Source: Halalkalicoccus jeotgali B3 (GTDB lineage: Archaea > Halobacteriota > Halobacteria > Halobacteriales > Halalkalicoccaceae). From it: a stretch of 64,000 nucleotides of DNA. The stretch spans positions 2,618,468-2,682,467 of the forward strand of contig NC_014297.1 of assembly GCF_000196895.1 (NCBI RefSeq), read 5' to 3'. A program made the position numbers and the translations under genes. The notes under the pieces are model-generated. The model was not told where the DNA came from. It did not search any database and saw nothing but the letters and a program-made list of their open reading frames with translations. Positions 8,005 to 17,168 of the stretch are shown here, one piece after another (within the stretch, counting starts at the first letter, position 1; each line of letters opens with the position of its first letter).

Positions 8005-10047
8005 ATGAGCAACGAGAGAGACACCGAAGATCGCCCCGTAGACGGGGCGAGCGAGTCGTCGGACCACGACCCCGGGCCCGACGACGTCGAGGAGGAGTCC
8101 ACGCCCGAGGACTCGGGTGGCGGGTTCGGCAGCGACGTCGATGTCGAGTTCGACGCCGAGATCTCCGAGGACGACGACGACTTGCTGGGTGGGTTGCGAG
8201 TCGAGTCGACCGAGGACATCAAGGTCCCCGAAAAGCTGGTCGATCAGGTGATCGGCCAAGATCACGCCCAGGAGATCGTCCGCAAGGCCGCCAAACAGCG
8301 CCGACACATCCTGATGATCGGCTCGCCCGGGACGGGCAAGTCGATGCTGGCGAAAGCGATGACCCAGCTCCTCCCGAACGAGGACCTCCAGGACGTCCTG
8401 ATCTACCACAATCCCGACGACGGCAACGAGCCGAAGGTCAGGACAGTGCCCGCCGGAAAGGGCGATCAGATCGTCGACGCCCACAAGGAGGAAGCCCGCA
8501 AGCGAAACACGATGCGGACGATCCTCATGTGGCTGATCATCATCGTCATTCTCGGATATTCGCTGTTCATCGGGAACATCCTGCTTGGGATCATCGCCGC
8601 CGCGATCATTTACCTCGCGTTCAAGTACGCGAACCGCGGCAGCGACGCGATGATCCCGAACCTCCTGATCAACAACGCCGACCGCACCACCGCGCCCTTC
8701 GAGGACGTAACGGGTGCCCACGCCGGCGCACTGCTGGGCGACGTCCGTCACGACCCGTTCCAGTCGGGCGGGATGGAGACGCCGAGTCACGATCGCGTGG
8801 AAGCGGGTGGGATCCACAAGTCCCACCGCGGCGTGCTGTTCATCGACGAGATCAACACGCTCGACGTCCGCAGCCAGCAACACCTGATGACCGCGATCCA
8901 GGAGGGCGAGTTCTCCATTACTGGCCAGTCCGAGCGCTCCTCGGGTGCGATGGTCCAGACCGAGCCGGTCCCGTGTGACTTCATCATGGTCGCAGCCGGG
9001 AACCGCGACGCACTGGAGAACATGCATCCTGCACTGCGGTCGCGGATCAAGGGCTACGGCTACGAGGTGTTCATGGACGACACCATCGAGGACACCCCCG
9101 AGATGCGCCGCAAATATGCGAGGTTCGTCGCCCAAGAGGTCGAAAACGACGGGCGGCTGCCCCACTTCACGCGCGAGGCCGTCGAGGAGGTCATCCTCGA
9201 GGCCAAGCGCCGGTCGGGGCGCAAGGGTCACCTGACGCTTCTCTTTCGGAGCCTCGGCGGGCTGGTTCGGGTCGCAGGCGACATCGCCCGGGCGGAGGAC
9301 GCGGAGTTCACCACCCGTGATCACGTCCTGCAGGCGAAGAAACGCTCGCGCTCGATCGAACAGCAACTCGCCGACACGTACATCGAGCGCTACAGCGACT
9401 ACGACATGACGATGAACGAGGGCGGCGTCGTCGGCCGCGTCAACGGCCTTGCGGTGATGGGCGACGACAGCGGCATCGTCAAGCCGATCATGGCCGAGGT
9501 CACCCAGGGCCACGGCGAGGTCATCGCGACCGGGAAGCTCCAGGAGATCGCCCAGGAGTCGGTTCAGAACGTCTCGGCGATCATCAAGAAGTTCACCAAC
9601 CAGGACATCAACGAACTGGACGTTCACATCCAGTTCCTCCAGAGCTACGAGGGCGTCGAGGGCGACTCGGCGTCGATCTCGATCGCCACAGCAGTGATCA
9701 GCGCTTTGGAGGAAATCCCGATCGCCCAGGACGTCGCGATGACCGGCTCGCTGTCGGTCCGGGGCGACGTCCTGCCCGTCGGCGGCGTCACCCACAAGAT
9801 CGAGGCCGCCGCGAAGGCCGGTATCGATACGGTGATCATTCCCAAATCCAACGAACAGGACGTGATGATCGAGGACGAATACGAAGAACAGGTCGAGGTC
9901 GTCCCCGTCAGCCACATCAGCGAGGTGCTCGAGATCGCACTGGTCGGCGAACCCGAAAAGGACGGGCTGGTCGACCGCCTGAAGAACATCACGACCGCGC
10001 TCGAACGGGATCGGCAGGTCCCGAGCGGCTCGCCGACGCCGCAGTAG
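8005..10047 (+). CDS. lonB: Membrane-anchored ATP-dependent protease LonB
   Basis: A 680-residue archaeal Lon. It has an acidic N-terminal tail (1-65), an AAA+ module with Walker A GSPGTGKS (106-113) and Walker B VLFIDEIN, and a transmembrane hairpin inserted within the AAA+ domain (about residues 172-210, starting ILMWLIIIVILGYSLFIG). The C-terminal protease domain has the catalytic Ser at about 555 (GDSAS) and Lys at about 598 (VTHK). In haloarchaea, LonB is the essential membrane protease that controls membrane lipids and carotenoids. The ATG at 8005 is the first in-frame ATG. A CPBP protease gene begins two bases after its stop. Confidence 0.96.
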   Translation: MSNERDTEDRPVDGASESSDHDPGPDDVEEESTPEDSGGGFGSDVDVEFDAEISEDDDDLLGGLRVESTEDIKVPEKLVDQVIGQDHAQEIVRKAAKQRRHILMIGSPGTGKSMLAKAMTQLLPNEDLQDVLIYHNPDDGNEPKVRTVPAGKGDQIVDAHKEEARKRNTMRTILMWLIIIVILGYSLFIGNILLGIIAAAIIYLAFKYANRGSDAMIPNLLINNADRTTAPFEDVTGAHAGALLGDVRHDPFQSGGMETPSHDRVEAGGIHKSHRGVLFIDEINTLDVRSQQHLMTAIQEGEFSITGQSERSSGAMVQTEPVPCDFIMVAAGNRDALENMHPALRSRIKGYGYEVFMDDTIEDTPEMRRKYARFVAQEVENDGRLPHFTREAVEEVILEAKRRSGRKGHLTLLFRSLGGLVRVAGDIARAEDAEFTTRDHVLQAKKRSRSIEQQLADTYIERYSDYDMTMNEGGVVGRVNGLAVMGDDSGIVKPIMAEVTQGHGEVIATGKLQEIAQESVQNVSAIIKKFTNQDINELDVHIQFLQSYEGVEGDSASISIATAVISALEEIPIAQDVAMTGSLSVRGDVLPVGGVTHKIEAAAKAGIDTVIIPKSNEQDVMIEDEYEEQVEVVPVSHISEVLEIALVGEPEKDGLVDRLKNITTALERDRQVPSGSPTPQ

Positions 10048-10048
10048 C

Positions 10049-10744
10049 GTGCCCGAGTGGGCGACGTTCGTCGGACTGTCGGGCGTCGTCACCGGTTTAC
10101 TTCTCGCGCTGTCGCGAACGTCCCAGTCGACACTCGAAGAGCCCGACCCCGATGTCGAACTCACGAGCGGACTCATGCTGGCGAACGTCGCGCTCTCACA
10201 GGGACTCTTTCTGTGTCTGTTGCTCGTGGCCGCTTGGTACACGCAGATACCACTCGAAGCACTCGGTATCGGGACGAGCACGGCGAGGACGACGCTTTCG
10301 GTCGGTGTGGGACTCGGGGTCGTCCTCTATCTGGCGTCGGAACTCGGTGGCGCGACGGCCGAGCGACTGGGAGGCGAGTACGACGAGGGGTTGCGCGAAC
10401 TGCTGGCACCCGGTTCGGCCGGCGGGTGGGTCGTCCTGCTCGGGGTCGTCCTCCCGGTGATCGCCGTCTTCGAGGAGTTCCTGTTTCGGGGCGTGCTGAT
10501 CGGCGTCGTCTGGGCTGGCTACGGCGTCTCGCCGTGGCTGCTTGCCGTTCCGTCTTCGGTCCTCTTTGCGGCCGGTCACAGCGCACAGGGAATCACGGGT
10601 GTCCTCGTTACGGGACTGCTGGGGCTCGCCCTCGCGGTGGCGTTCGTCCTCACGGAGAGCCTTCTAGCCGTGGTCCTCGCCCACTACCTCGTGAACGCCC
10701 TCGAATTCGTGATTCACGAAGGGCTCGGCGTCGAGTGGACCTAA
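10049..10744 (+). CDS. CPBP (CAAX-like) intramembrane metalloprotease
   Basis: A 231-residue, strongly hydrophobic protein with several predicted membrane helices. The three Abi/CPBP motifs are present: FEEFLFRG (EExxxR, residues 142-147), FAAGH at about 173-177 and HYLVNA near residue 217. These residues form the metal site of Rce1-like intramembrane proteases. Some members are active proteases and others appear to serve as immunity or scaffold proteins, so catalysis is probable, not certain. It starts with GTG one base after the lonB stop codon, so the two are co-transcribed, suggesting a shared role in membrane protein quality control. Confidence 0.88.
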   Translation: MPEWATFVGLSGVVTGLLLALSRTSQSTLEEPDPDVELTSGLMLANVALSQGLFLCLLLVAAWYTQIPLEALGIGTSTARTTLSVGVGLGVVLYLASELGGATAERLGGEYDEGLRELLAPGSAGGWVVLLGVVLPVIAVFEEFLFRGVLIGVVWAGYGVSPWLLAVPSSVLFAAGHSAQGITGVLVTGLLGLALAVAFVLTESLLAVVLAHYLVNALEFVIHEGLGVEWT

Positions 10745-11196
10745 CCGCCCGCTTCGATCGCTCGGAGTCCGCGGTCGAGACCGCCGGGGAGAACGTCGGG
10801 TCCGTCGACGATCCGGTGGCTCGGAATCAGGATCGGAACGGGGTTCGCCTCCAGTGCGGTTCTGACGGCGTTCTCGTCGTCCTCGTCGAACCCCGGCGTT
10901 CGTCGGGCGAGGCTCGCCACGTCGGTCGTTTCGCCGTACGGTATCTCGCACACCCGTTCGAGGACCGCCCGGTGGTCGGTCGGGACGGTGAGCGCGATCG
11001 GGACGTCCTCGAAGTCATCGGGTTCGCCGTCAATGTAGTCCTCGATCCGATCGAGTAGCGCGTGCTCTCGCGTCGCCTCCTCGGAGGGGGCGTCGGGTAT
11101 CGAGAGGCTAATCACCCGACCGGAGGCGATCCCGATCTGTACGACCCCCACGTCACCGACCTCGCGGGCGTAGATCCCTGTCTCGCTTTCGTCCAT
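10741..11196 (-). CDS. O6-alkylguanine-DNA alkyltransferase homologue lacking the active-site Cys
   Basis: A 151-residue protein whose C-terminal half is the Ogt/MGMT DNA-binding domain: [15 protein letters not shown] (helix-turn-helix entry), [16 protein letters not shown] and a terminal [12 protein letters not shown]. In active enzymes the core motif is PCHR; here the codon (10815-10817 region, minus strand) is AGC, giving PSHR. Without Cys, suicidal alkyl transfer is not possible. It may act like alkyltransferase-like (ATL) proteins, which usually have PWHR and flag lesions for nucleotide excision repair. The ATG at 11196 avoids a 14-residue upstream extension. The stop codon overlaps that of the convergent CPBP gene. 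Confidence 0.85.
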   Translation of the reverse strand: MDESETGIYAREVGDVGVVQIGIASGRVISLSIPDAPSEEATREHALLDRIEDYIDGEPDDFEDVPIALTVPTDHRAVLERVCEIPYGETTDVASLARRTPGFDEDDENAVRTALEANPVPILIPSHRIVDGPDVLPGGLDRGLRAIEAGG

Positions 11197-11273
11197 ATCC
11201 GACACAAGTCGGAGGGAGACTTCAACCCCGGGTCGCAAGTCTTATGTGCAAATCAGTACGTTATCGTACAGTA

Positions 11274-12026
11274 ATGAACACTAGCGAGCCGATCGCGCCG
11301 ACCGTCGAGTCCATCCTCGCGGCGGCGTGCGAACGCGAAGGGGGCAAAGAGCGCCTCTCGGTCGAGGCCCGATCGTTCCCCGAGGCGGTCGCGGAGGCCG
11401 AGAAGGACGGACGAACGCCGGTGATCGCCGAGGTCAAACCGACCAGCCCGACGACCAAGGGCGTCCGCGAGGACGATCCAGTAGAACTGGCCCGGGAGAT
11501 GGTCGCTGGCGGGGCAACGGCGCTGTCAGTACTCACCGAACCCGAGCATTTCGGGGGATCGCCCGAGACTCTACGGCGGGTTCGTGAGGCGGTGGACGTC
11601 CCGGTGCTGCGCAAGGACTTCCTGCTGCGCGGGGAGCAACTCGACGTCGTCGAGGCCGACCTGGTCCTCCTGATCGCCCGGTTCGTCGACGACCTCGCGG
11701 GGCTCGTCTCGGCGGCCAAGGAGCGGGGGTTCCAGCCGCTCGTCGAGGTCCACACCGCGGCGGAGCTCGGGGAAGCGATCGAGGCCGGCGCCGACGTCGT
11801 CGGGATCAACAACCGGGATCTCGCCCAGCTGGAGGTCGACCTCGCCACCTTCGAATCGGTCGCGAGCGAGGCGCCCGAGGACGTGCTGTTGGTCGCCGAA
11901 AGCGGGATCGGCTCGAAAAAGGACGTCCGTCGGATGCGCGAGGCGGGCGCGGACGCGCTGTTGATCGGCACTGCCATCATGGACGGCGACGTACGCGAGA
12001 ACACGAGGGAGTTCACCACGACATGA
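11274..12026 (+). CDS. trpC: Indole-3-glycerol-phosphate synthase
   Basis: A 250-residue TIM-barrel enzyme of tryptophan synthesis that converts CdRP to indole-3-glycerol phosphate. Visible are [14 protein letters not shown] (catalytic Lys, about residues 46-60), [10 protein letters not shown] (catalytic Lys, about 107-116), GINNRDL and LLVAESGI with the phosphate-binding [12 protein letters not shown] near the end. It opens a trpC-trpB-trpA operon with 4-base ATGA overlaps to trpB and from trpB to trpA. The ATG at 11274 is chosen over an upstream in-frame ATG because the family begins near this point and the upstream region has promoter character. Confidence 0.96.
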   Translation: MNTSEPIAPTVESILAAACEREGGKERLSVEARSFPEAVAEAEKDGRTPVIAEVKPTSPTTKGVREDDPVELAREMVAGGATALSVLTEPEHFGGSPETLRRVREAVDVPVLRKDFLLRGEQLDVVEADLVLLIARFVDDLAGLVSAAKERGFQPLVEVHTAAELGEAIEAGADVVGINNRDLAQLEVDLATFESVASEAPEDVLLVAESGIGSKKDVRRMREAGADALLIGTAIMDGDVRENTREFTTT

Positions 12027-13258
12027 GCCAGAGCAAGTTCGGACGCTACGGCGGCCAGTACGTACCCGAGGCGCTGATGCCCGCGATCGAGGAACTGGAG
12101 GACGCATATCAGAGGTATATCCTCGAGAACGAGGACGGGTTCATGGACGACTTCCGCACCCGGCTGCGCGATTTCGGGGGGCGGCCCACGCCGCTCCAGC
12201 ACGCGGAGGCCCTCTCCGCGCGCTACGACCGGGAGGTGTATCTCAAGCGCGAGGACCTCCTTCATGGGGGTGCGCACAAGCTGAACAACGCGCTGGGCCA
12301 GGCCCTACTGGCGAAGTACATGGGCAAAGAACGGATCATCGCCGAGACCGGCGCCGGGCAACACGGCACCGCCACCGCGATGGCGTGTGCTCACTTGGGG
12401 CTCGACTGTGAGATCTACATGGGCGAGCGCGATATTAACCGCCAGCGACCCAACGTCTTCCGGATGCGCCTCAACGGTGCCGCGGTCAACCCCGTGACGA
12501 CGGGCCGGGGAACGCTCAAGGAGGCGATCAGCGAGACGATGCGCGACTGGGCTACCTCGGTCGAGGACACCCACTACGTGATCGGCAGCGTGGTCGGCCC
12601 GCATCCGTTCCCGCGAATGGTCCGGGACTTTCAGGCGGTGATCAGCGAGGAGGCCCGCGGGCAGGTGATCGAGAAGACCGGGGGACTCCCAGACAGCGTG
12701 CTCGCGTGTGCAGGCGGGGGCTCGAACACGATGGGGGCGTTCCACCAGTTCGTCGGCGAGGAGGGGGTGGAACTGTACGCCGTCGAGGCCGGCGGGAGTA
12801 GTTTAGAGGTCGACGAGGACGGTGGCGTCGCGCCCAACTCCGCGTCGCTTTCGACTGGCTCGGAGGGAGTCCTCCACGGCGCACGAACCAAACTGCTTCA
12901 GGATTCCGACGGTCAGATCATGGAATCCCATTCCGTTTCCTCGGGGCTCGATTACGCCGGGGTGGGTCCGGAACTCGCCTACCTCGTCGACGAGGGTCGG
13001 GTCACGCCGGTGAACGTCGACGACGACGGGGCCCTAGAGAGCTTTCATCGCCTCTCACAGCTGGAGGGGATCATCCCCGCACTGGAGACGGCCCACGCCT
13101 TCGCCTTCCTCGAAGAGGAGTACGAGACCCTCGGCGAGGTCGTGATCGTCAACGTCTCCGGGCGGGGCGATAAGGACCTCGAATCGGTGATCGAAGAAAC
13201 CGCGGAACGCGACATCGAGAACGCGCCCGAAATGGACGTGTTCCGGGGTGGACTATGA
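12023..13258 (+). CDS. trpB: Tryptophan synthase beta chain
   Basis: A 411-residue PLP enzyme joining indole and serine. The protein starts with [11 protein letters not shown], typical of TrpB1. The PLP lysine is in [14 protein letters not shown] (about residue 86), the catalytic Glu in ETGAGQHG (about 108), and the phosphate loop is [10 protein letters not shown] (about 232-241). It pairs with TrpA in the alpha2-beta2 complex. Its ATG overlaps the trpC stop. Confidence 0.97.
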   Translation: MSQSKFGRYGGQYVPEALMPAIEELEDAYQRYILENEDGFMDDFRTRLRDFGGRPTPLQHAEALSARYDREVYLKREDLLHGGAHKLNNALGQALLAKYMGKERIIAETGAGQHGTATAMACAHLGLDCEIYMGERDINRQRPNVFRMRLNGAAVNPVTTGRGTLKEAISETMRDWATSVEDTHYVIGSVVGPHPFPRMVRDFQAVISEEARGQVIEKTGGLPDSVLACAGGGSNTMGAFHQFVGEEGVELYAVEAGGSSLEVDEDGGVAPNSASLSTGSEGVLHGARTKLLQDSDGQIMESHSVSSGLDYAGVGPELAYLVDEGRVTPVNVDDDGALESFHRLSQLEGIIPALETAHAFAFLEEEYETLGEVVIVNVSGRGDKDLESVIEETAERDIENAPEMDVFRGGL

Positions 13259-14085
13259 GCGGGAGTCGCATCGACGAGGCCCTGCGGGGGGAACCGGCGT
13301 TCATCCCGTATCTCGCTGCGGGCGACCCGGACGTCGAATCGACCAAAGAGTACGTCCGCGCGCTGGTCCGGGGCGGGGCCGATATCGTCGAACTGGGGCT
13401 TCCCTTCTCGGAACCGATCGCCGAGGGCTCGACAATCCAGAACGCGATCGTCCGGTCGCTGGACGGCGGGATGACTCCCGACGCCTACTTCGATCTGGTC
13501 GAGGATCTGGACGTGGAGGTGCCGATCGTCTGCATGACCTACTACAACCTGATCTATCGGTATGGTTCGGAGGAAGGGCCCGAGTCGTTCGTGCGCCGGG
13601 CCGCGGAGGCCGGGATCGACGGCTTCGTCGTCCCCGACCTGCCCGCCGAGGAATCGGACCCGCTCCGGGAGGCCTGTGATTCCTATGGGTTAGACCTGGT
13701 CTTCATCGTCGCGCCGACGACGCGCGGCGACCGCCTGAAACGGATCATGGACCAGGTCTCGGGCTACGTCTACGTCCAAGCGCGCCTCGGGACCACGGGT
13801 GCACGGACCGACGTGAGCGAGCAGACCGACATGAGCCTCGGACGGCTAGAAGAGTGGGACGTTCCGAAGGCCGTGGGCTTCGGGATCAGCGAGCGTGAAC
13901 ACGCAGAACGCATCGTCGCGGGCGGGGCCGACGGGATCATCGTTGGGAGCGCGCTCGTCGATATAGTAGCCGAGGGCGATACGGACGACGGAACGGTCGC
14001 CGAGCGCCTTGAACGAAAAGCGAGGGAACTGAAGGAAGGCGCACTCGCGGGTGCGGAAAGCCGGCCGCAACCGGAACGTCCATAA
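13255..14085 (+). CDS. trpA: Tryptophan synthase alpha chain
   Basis: A 276-residue TIM barrel that splits indole-3-glycerol phosphate and channels indole to TrpB. It has [24 protein letters not shown], and the phosphate-binding [10 protein letters not shown] and [13 protein letters not shown] segments. The catalytic Glu of ELG is present. The second active-site acid, equivalent to Asp60 in E. coli (within LADG), is Glu here (IAEG). The C-terminus is charged and slightly long. The gene overlaps trpB by four bases. Confidence 0.95.
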   Translation: MSGSRIDEALRGEPAFIPYLAAGDPDVESTKEYVRALVRGGADIVELGLPFSEPIAEGSTIQNAIVRSLDGGMTPDAYFDLVEDLDVEVPIVCMTYYNLIYRYGSEEGPESFVRRAAEAGIDGFVVPDLPAEESDPLREACDSYGLDLVFIVAPTTRGDRLKRIMDQVSGYVYVQARLGTTGARTDVSEQTDMSLGRLEEWDVPKAVGFGISEREHAERIVAGGADGIIVGSALVDIVAEGDTDDGTVAERLERKARELKEGALAGAESRPQPERP

Positions 14086-14112
14086 CCGCTCCATGCCGGA
14101 GTGTCTCATACT

Positions 14113-14907
14113 ATGACCGCGGGATTCGACGCACGACTCGACAGGATCGGCACCGACGGGAACTACCTCATCGTCCCGATGGACCACGGGATCACCATGG
14201 GCGCGGTGAAGGGCCTAAAGGACATCGAGGGGACGATCGACGCCGTAACTCGGGGCGGGGCCGACTGTGTACTCACCCAGAAGGGGATCGCCCCGCGGGT
14301 CCACCCCAACACCAACGGCGCGGGCTACGTCGTCCACGTCAACGGCTCGACCACCATCGGCCCCGACGAGAACGACAAGCGGGTGACCTGCACCATCGAG
14401 GAGGCGATCCGCGCGGGCGCGGACGCCGTCTCGTTCCATATCAACGTCGGCTCCGACTACGAGCCGAAACAGATCGAGGGACTCGCGGAGTTGACCGGGG
14501 AGGCAGAACGCTTTGGCATCCCCGTACTGGCGATGGCCTACGCGCGCGGGCCAGGGATCGACAGCGCCGACCCCGAGGCGCTGGGCCACGCGGTTCGGCT
14601 GGCGGAGGAACTTGGTGCGGACGTCGTCAAGACGGGCTACTCGGGCGACGCCGAGAGCTTCCAGCACGTCGTCGAATCGACCCGACTGCCCGTCGTGATC
14701 GCCGGCGGCGCGCGCGGGACCGACCGGGCGACCCTGGAGAAGGTCCGCGGGGCGGTCGACGCCGGCGGCGCGGGCATCTCGATGGGCCGGTCGATCTTCC
14801 AGCACGACGACCCCGAGGCGATCACCAGAGCGGTGTCGGCGGTCATCCACGAGGACGCGAGCGCCGAGGAGGCCATCGAGGAGGCGGGGCTCGCGGTCGA
14901 AGCCTGA
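14113..14907 (+). CDS. ADTH synthase (2-amino-3,7-dideoxy-D-threo-hept-6-ulosonate synthase)
   Basis: A 264-residue class I aldolase-like (DhnA/FbaB-type) protein. It has YLIVPMDHGITMG near the N-terminus, the Schiff-base lysine in GADVVKTGYSGD, and phosphate-binding GGARGTDR and GGAGISMGRSIFQ segments. In archaea lacking DAHP synthase this family makes ADTH, the precursor that 3-dehydroquinate synthase II (18190-19365 here) converts to 3-dehydroquinate. Its position directly after trpCBA supports this role over glycolytic aldolase. I chose the ATG at 14113; a GTG at 14101 would add four residues. Confidence 0.88.
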   Translation: MTAGFDARLDRIGTDGNYLIVPMDHGITMGAVKGLKDIEGTIDAVTRGGADCVLTQKGIAPRVHPNTNGAGYVVHVNGSTTIGPDENDKRVTCTIEEAIRAGADAVSFHINVGSDYEPKQIEGLAELTGEAERFGIPVLAMAYARGPGIDSADPEALGHAVRLAEELGADVVKTGYSGDAESFQHVVESTRLPVVIAGGARGTDRATLEKVRGAVDAGGAGISMGRSIFQHDDPEAITRAVSAVIHEDASAEEAIEEAGLAVEA

Positions 14908-14912
14908 GACGA

Positions 14913-14928
14913 CGACTGCAGGCACAAC
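14913..14928 (+). promoter_or_regulatory. Repeated 16-base upstream element, copy 1
   Basis: CGACTGCAGGCACAAC begins 47 bases before the ATG at 14960. The identical 16-mer begins 47 bases before the ATG at 16258. A TATA-like CCTAAC follows at about 14931. It looks like a promoter element or protein-binding site upstream of, or overlapping, the BRE; the factor is unknown. Confidence 0.55.
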
Positions 14929-14959
14929 GCCTAACGCGGGCGGCGGCGAACCGCCGTCC

Positions 14960-16207
14960 ATGCCGCGCGAACTCCGTCCCGGTGGAGAGCCACCGCTCGA
15001 CGAAGAGTTTCCGAACCTCGCAGTCCTCTCGAAATCGCCCGAGAACGCCGAGGTCGCATCCCGATCGGACCTCGACGGGCTGTTGACGCCCGCGGGGACC
15101 CACTACATCCGCAACCACTACCCGACCCCCGAGACCGACGCCGCGGGGTGGGAGATATCGTTAACGGGACTGGTCGACGGAAGCGGGGAGACGGGACCGG
15201 ACGCCGAGGGCCCCACCGTCGGGTTCGAGGAGCTGCGCGAGGACTATCCTACGGAATCGGTCGTCCACACCATGGAGTGTTCGGGCAACGGGCGGGCCTC
15301 CTTCGAACCGGACGCGGAGGGCCATCAGTGGACCGACGGGGCGGTGAGCACCGCCGTCTGGACAGGCACGCCCGTGCGGGCGCTGCTGGAGGAGTACGGG
15401 GCGACCGACGAGGGCTGGGTTGCGGTCGTGGGCGGGGACGCCCCCGAGGGCGAGGAGGTCTTCTGTCGGTCCCTGCCGATAGGGAAAGTGAGGGAGGACT
15501 GCGTGCTCGCCTACGAGATGAACGGCGGGCCGCTGCCGCCCGATCACGGCCATCCGGTGCGCCTGCTGGTGCCGGGCTGGTTCGGCAACAACAGCGTCAA
15601 GTGGGTCGACCGGATCCACGTGGCCGATTCGATGCCCACGGGCGAGGAGTGGGAAGGGTATACCAAATACCAGCAGCTGGAGTACCGTCTGCGCTTCGAC
15701 GACGATGACGAGCCCGAAGAACTCGACTCGGTCGAGACGACGGACACCGACGAGCAGATGGCGGCCGAGGAGCCACGCCACGCCTACTTCTTCGACCAAC
15801 TCCCAAAGTCGCTGATCACCGCCCCCACCGACGGCACGAGCCTGTCGGCCGACGAGACCGTCGAGATCCGGGGGCTAGCGTGGGCCGGCGAGACCCCCGT
15901 CGAGCGCGTCGGGCTCTCCGTCGACGGCGGCGAGACGTGGACCGACACGGACCTCGGGGAGCCGGCGCTGGGCCGGTACGCCTGGCGGCGCTTCCGGACC
16001 GAGTGGTACCCCGAGGCGGGCGAGTACCGCCTGCTCGCGCGGGCGACCGACGCGAAGGGGCGAACCCAGCCGGCGCGGATCGCCGACCCCGACCCCGAGC
16101 AGACTGGGATCGCCGGGGACGCCTACCCGTGGAACACCCAGGGCTACGGCAACAACGCCCACGAGCCGCTGGGGGTCTCGGTGCGCGTCGGGCTCGACGG
16201 CGTGTGA
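14960..16207 (+). CDS. Sulfite-oxidase-like molybdopterin oxidoreductase
   Basis: A 415-residue protein with the sulfite oxidase layout. The molybdopterin domain covers about residues 40-230, with the Mo-ligand Cys in HTMECSGNGR (about 101-110), followed by LPPDHGHPVRLLVPGWFGNNSVKWV. A C-terminal Mo-co dimerisation domain (about 275-410) contains VERVGLSVDGGETW and W..F.....P.GEY segments. No Tat or Sec signal is present, so it appears cytoplasmic. The substrate might be sulfite or another oxyanion; the electron acceptor is not encoded nearby. No heme domain is fused. It has its own promoter with the repeated CGACTGCAGG element. Confidence 0.85.
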   Translation: MPRELRPGGEPPLDEEFPNLAVLSKSPENAEVASRSDLDGLLTPAGTHYIRNHYPTPETDAAGWEISLTGLVDGSGETGPDAEGPTVGFEELREDYPTESVVHTMECSGNGRASFEPDAEGHQWTDGAVSTAVWTGTPVRALLEEYGATDEGWVAVVGGDAPEGEEVFCRSLPIGKVREDCVLAYEMNGGPLPPDHGHPVRLLVPGWFGNNSVKWVDRIHVADSMPTGEEWEGYTKYQQLEYRLRFDDDDEPEELDSVETTDTDEQMAAEEPRHAYFFDQLPKSLITAPTDGTSLSADETVEIRGLAWAGETPVERVGLSVDGGETWTDTDLGEPALGRYAWRRFRTEWYPEAGEYRLLARATDAKGRTQPARIADPDPEQTGIAGDAYPWNTQGYGNNAHEPLGVSVRVGLDGV

Positions 16208-16210
16208 TCT

Positions 16211-16226
16211 CGACTGCAGGCACAAC
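16211..16226 (+). promoter_or_regulatory. Repeated 16-base upstream element, copy 2
   Basis: CGACTGCAGGCACAAC, identical to 14913-14928, starts 3 bases after the Mo-enzyme stop codon and exactly 47 bases before the ATG at 16258. A weak TATA-like GATTT lies at about 16228-16232. Identical sequence and spacing before two neighbouring genes argues for a shared control site. Confidence 0.55.
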
Positions 16227-16257
16227 CGATTTGCCCGACGAACGAGGTCCCGCTAGC

Positions 16258-17046
16258 ATGGGCGACGTACACTTCGACTTCGCCGACGAGACGGTGATCG
16301 TTACAGGAGGGTCCTCGGGTATCGGCCGGGCGATCGCGCTCGGGTTCGGAAACGCGGGGGCGACCGTGATCGTCGCGGATCAGCGCGAAGAACCGAAGGA
16401 CCCCGACGCACAGCTCCCGACCCACGAAGCCATTGAGGAATCGGGAGGGGAAGCCGAGTTCGTCGAGACTGACGTCGCCGACCCCGAGCAGGTGCGCTCG
16501 GTGGTCGAGGCTGCACGCGATTATGGCGGCGTGGACGTGATGGCCAACAACGCCGGCGTGTTCGTCGGCGGCTCCTTCGTTGACTACGACTCGAAGGATC
16601 TGGATACGGGCTACGAGGTCAACGTCCGAGGAATGTTCGTCGGCACGCAGGCCGCCGCAAGCGACATGATCGAGCGCGGAGTCGAGGGTTCGATCGTCAA
16701 CACCGCCTCGATCAGTTCGAACCTCGCCCAGCACGGCCAGGTCGCCTACGACACGACCAAGGGCGCACTGCGGATGCTCACACGGGGCGCAGCGCTCGAA
16801 CTCGCTTCCGAGGGGATCAGGGTCAACGCCACCGCGCCGGGGCAGATCGCCACCGAGTTCACCGAGAACGGCACCGAGAGCACGCAGGAACGCGCCGGCG
16901 ACGGGGAGTTCTTGAAACCGATCCCAATGGGGCGGGCGGGCTTTCCCGAGGACGTCGCCGACGCCACGCTCTATCTCGCGAGCGACGCCGCCGGCTACAC
17001 GACCGGCGAGTTGCTCTCGGTCGACGGTGGCTGGCAGATCGCATAG
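16258..17046 (+). CDS. Short-chain dehydrogenase/reductase
   Basis: A 262-residue classical SDR. The nucleotide-binding TGGSSGIGRA is at about residues 19-28, then NNAGVFVGG (about 98-106), the catalytic Ser in NTASISSN (about 146) and YDTTKGA (YxxxK, about 162-166), ending in the usual LLSVDGGWQ. An acidic residue after the second strand (VIVADQREE) favours NAD over NADP. The substrate is unknown. It sits 50 bases after the Mo-oxidoreductase and shares its upstream promoter element. Confidence 0.9.
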   Translation: MGDVHFDFADETVIVTGGSSGIGRAIALGFGNAGATVIVADQREEPKDPDAQLPTHEAIEESGGEAEFVETDVADPEQVRSVVEAARDYGGVDVMANNAGVFVGGSFVDYDSKDLDTGYEVNVRGMFVGTQAAASDMIERGVEGSIVNTASISSNLAQHGQVAYDTTKGALRMLTRGAALELASEGIRVNATAPGQIATEFTENGTESTQERAGDGEFLKPIPMGRAGFPEDVADATLYLASDAAGYTTGELLSVDGGWQIA

Positions 17047-17111
17047 GGACCGTTTTACTCCTCGGATACGCTCGCCCCGTTTGCGTACCCCTCGAAGCAA
17101 AAGCCTCCTCG

Positions 17112-17140
17112 AAAAACCCGGTGCGGCGGAGCCACACCGG
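17112..17140 (-). terminator. Hairpin plus T-run terminator of the ArsA-like gene
   Basis: Reading the minus strand past the stop codon at 17169, CCGGTG and CACCGG (17118-17123 with 17135-17140) form a 6-base-pair stem closed by complementary GGC/GCC, followed directly by five T residues (17112-17116). This is a bacterial-style intrinsic terminator shape. Confidence 0.55.
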
Positions 17141-17168
17141 TCCCGCTATCGCAGCCGACCCCAAACCG

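Noticed and set aside
14101-14112. GTG at 14101 as the start of ADTH synthase
   Set aside because: Would add only MSHT before a well-placed ATG at 14113 that gives the family's usual N-terminus.
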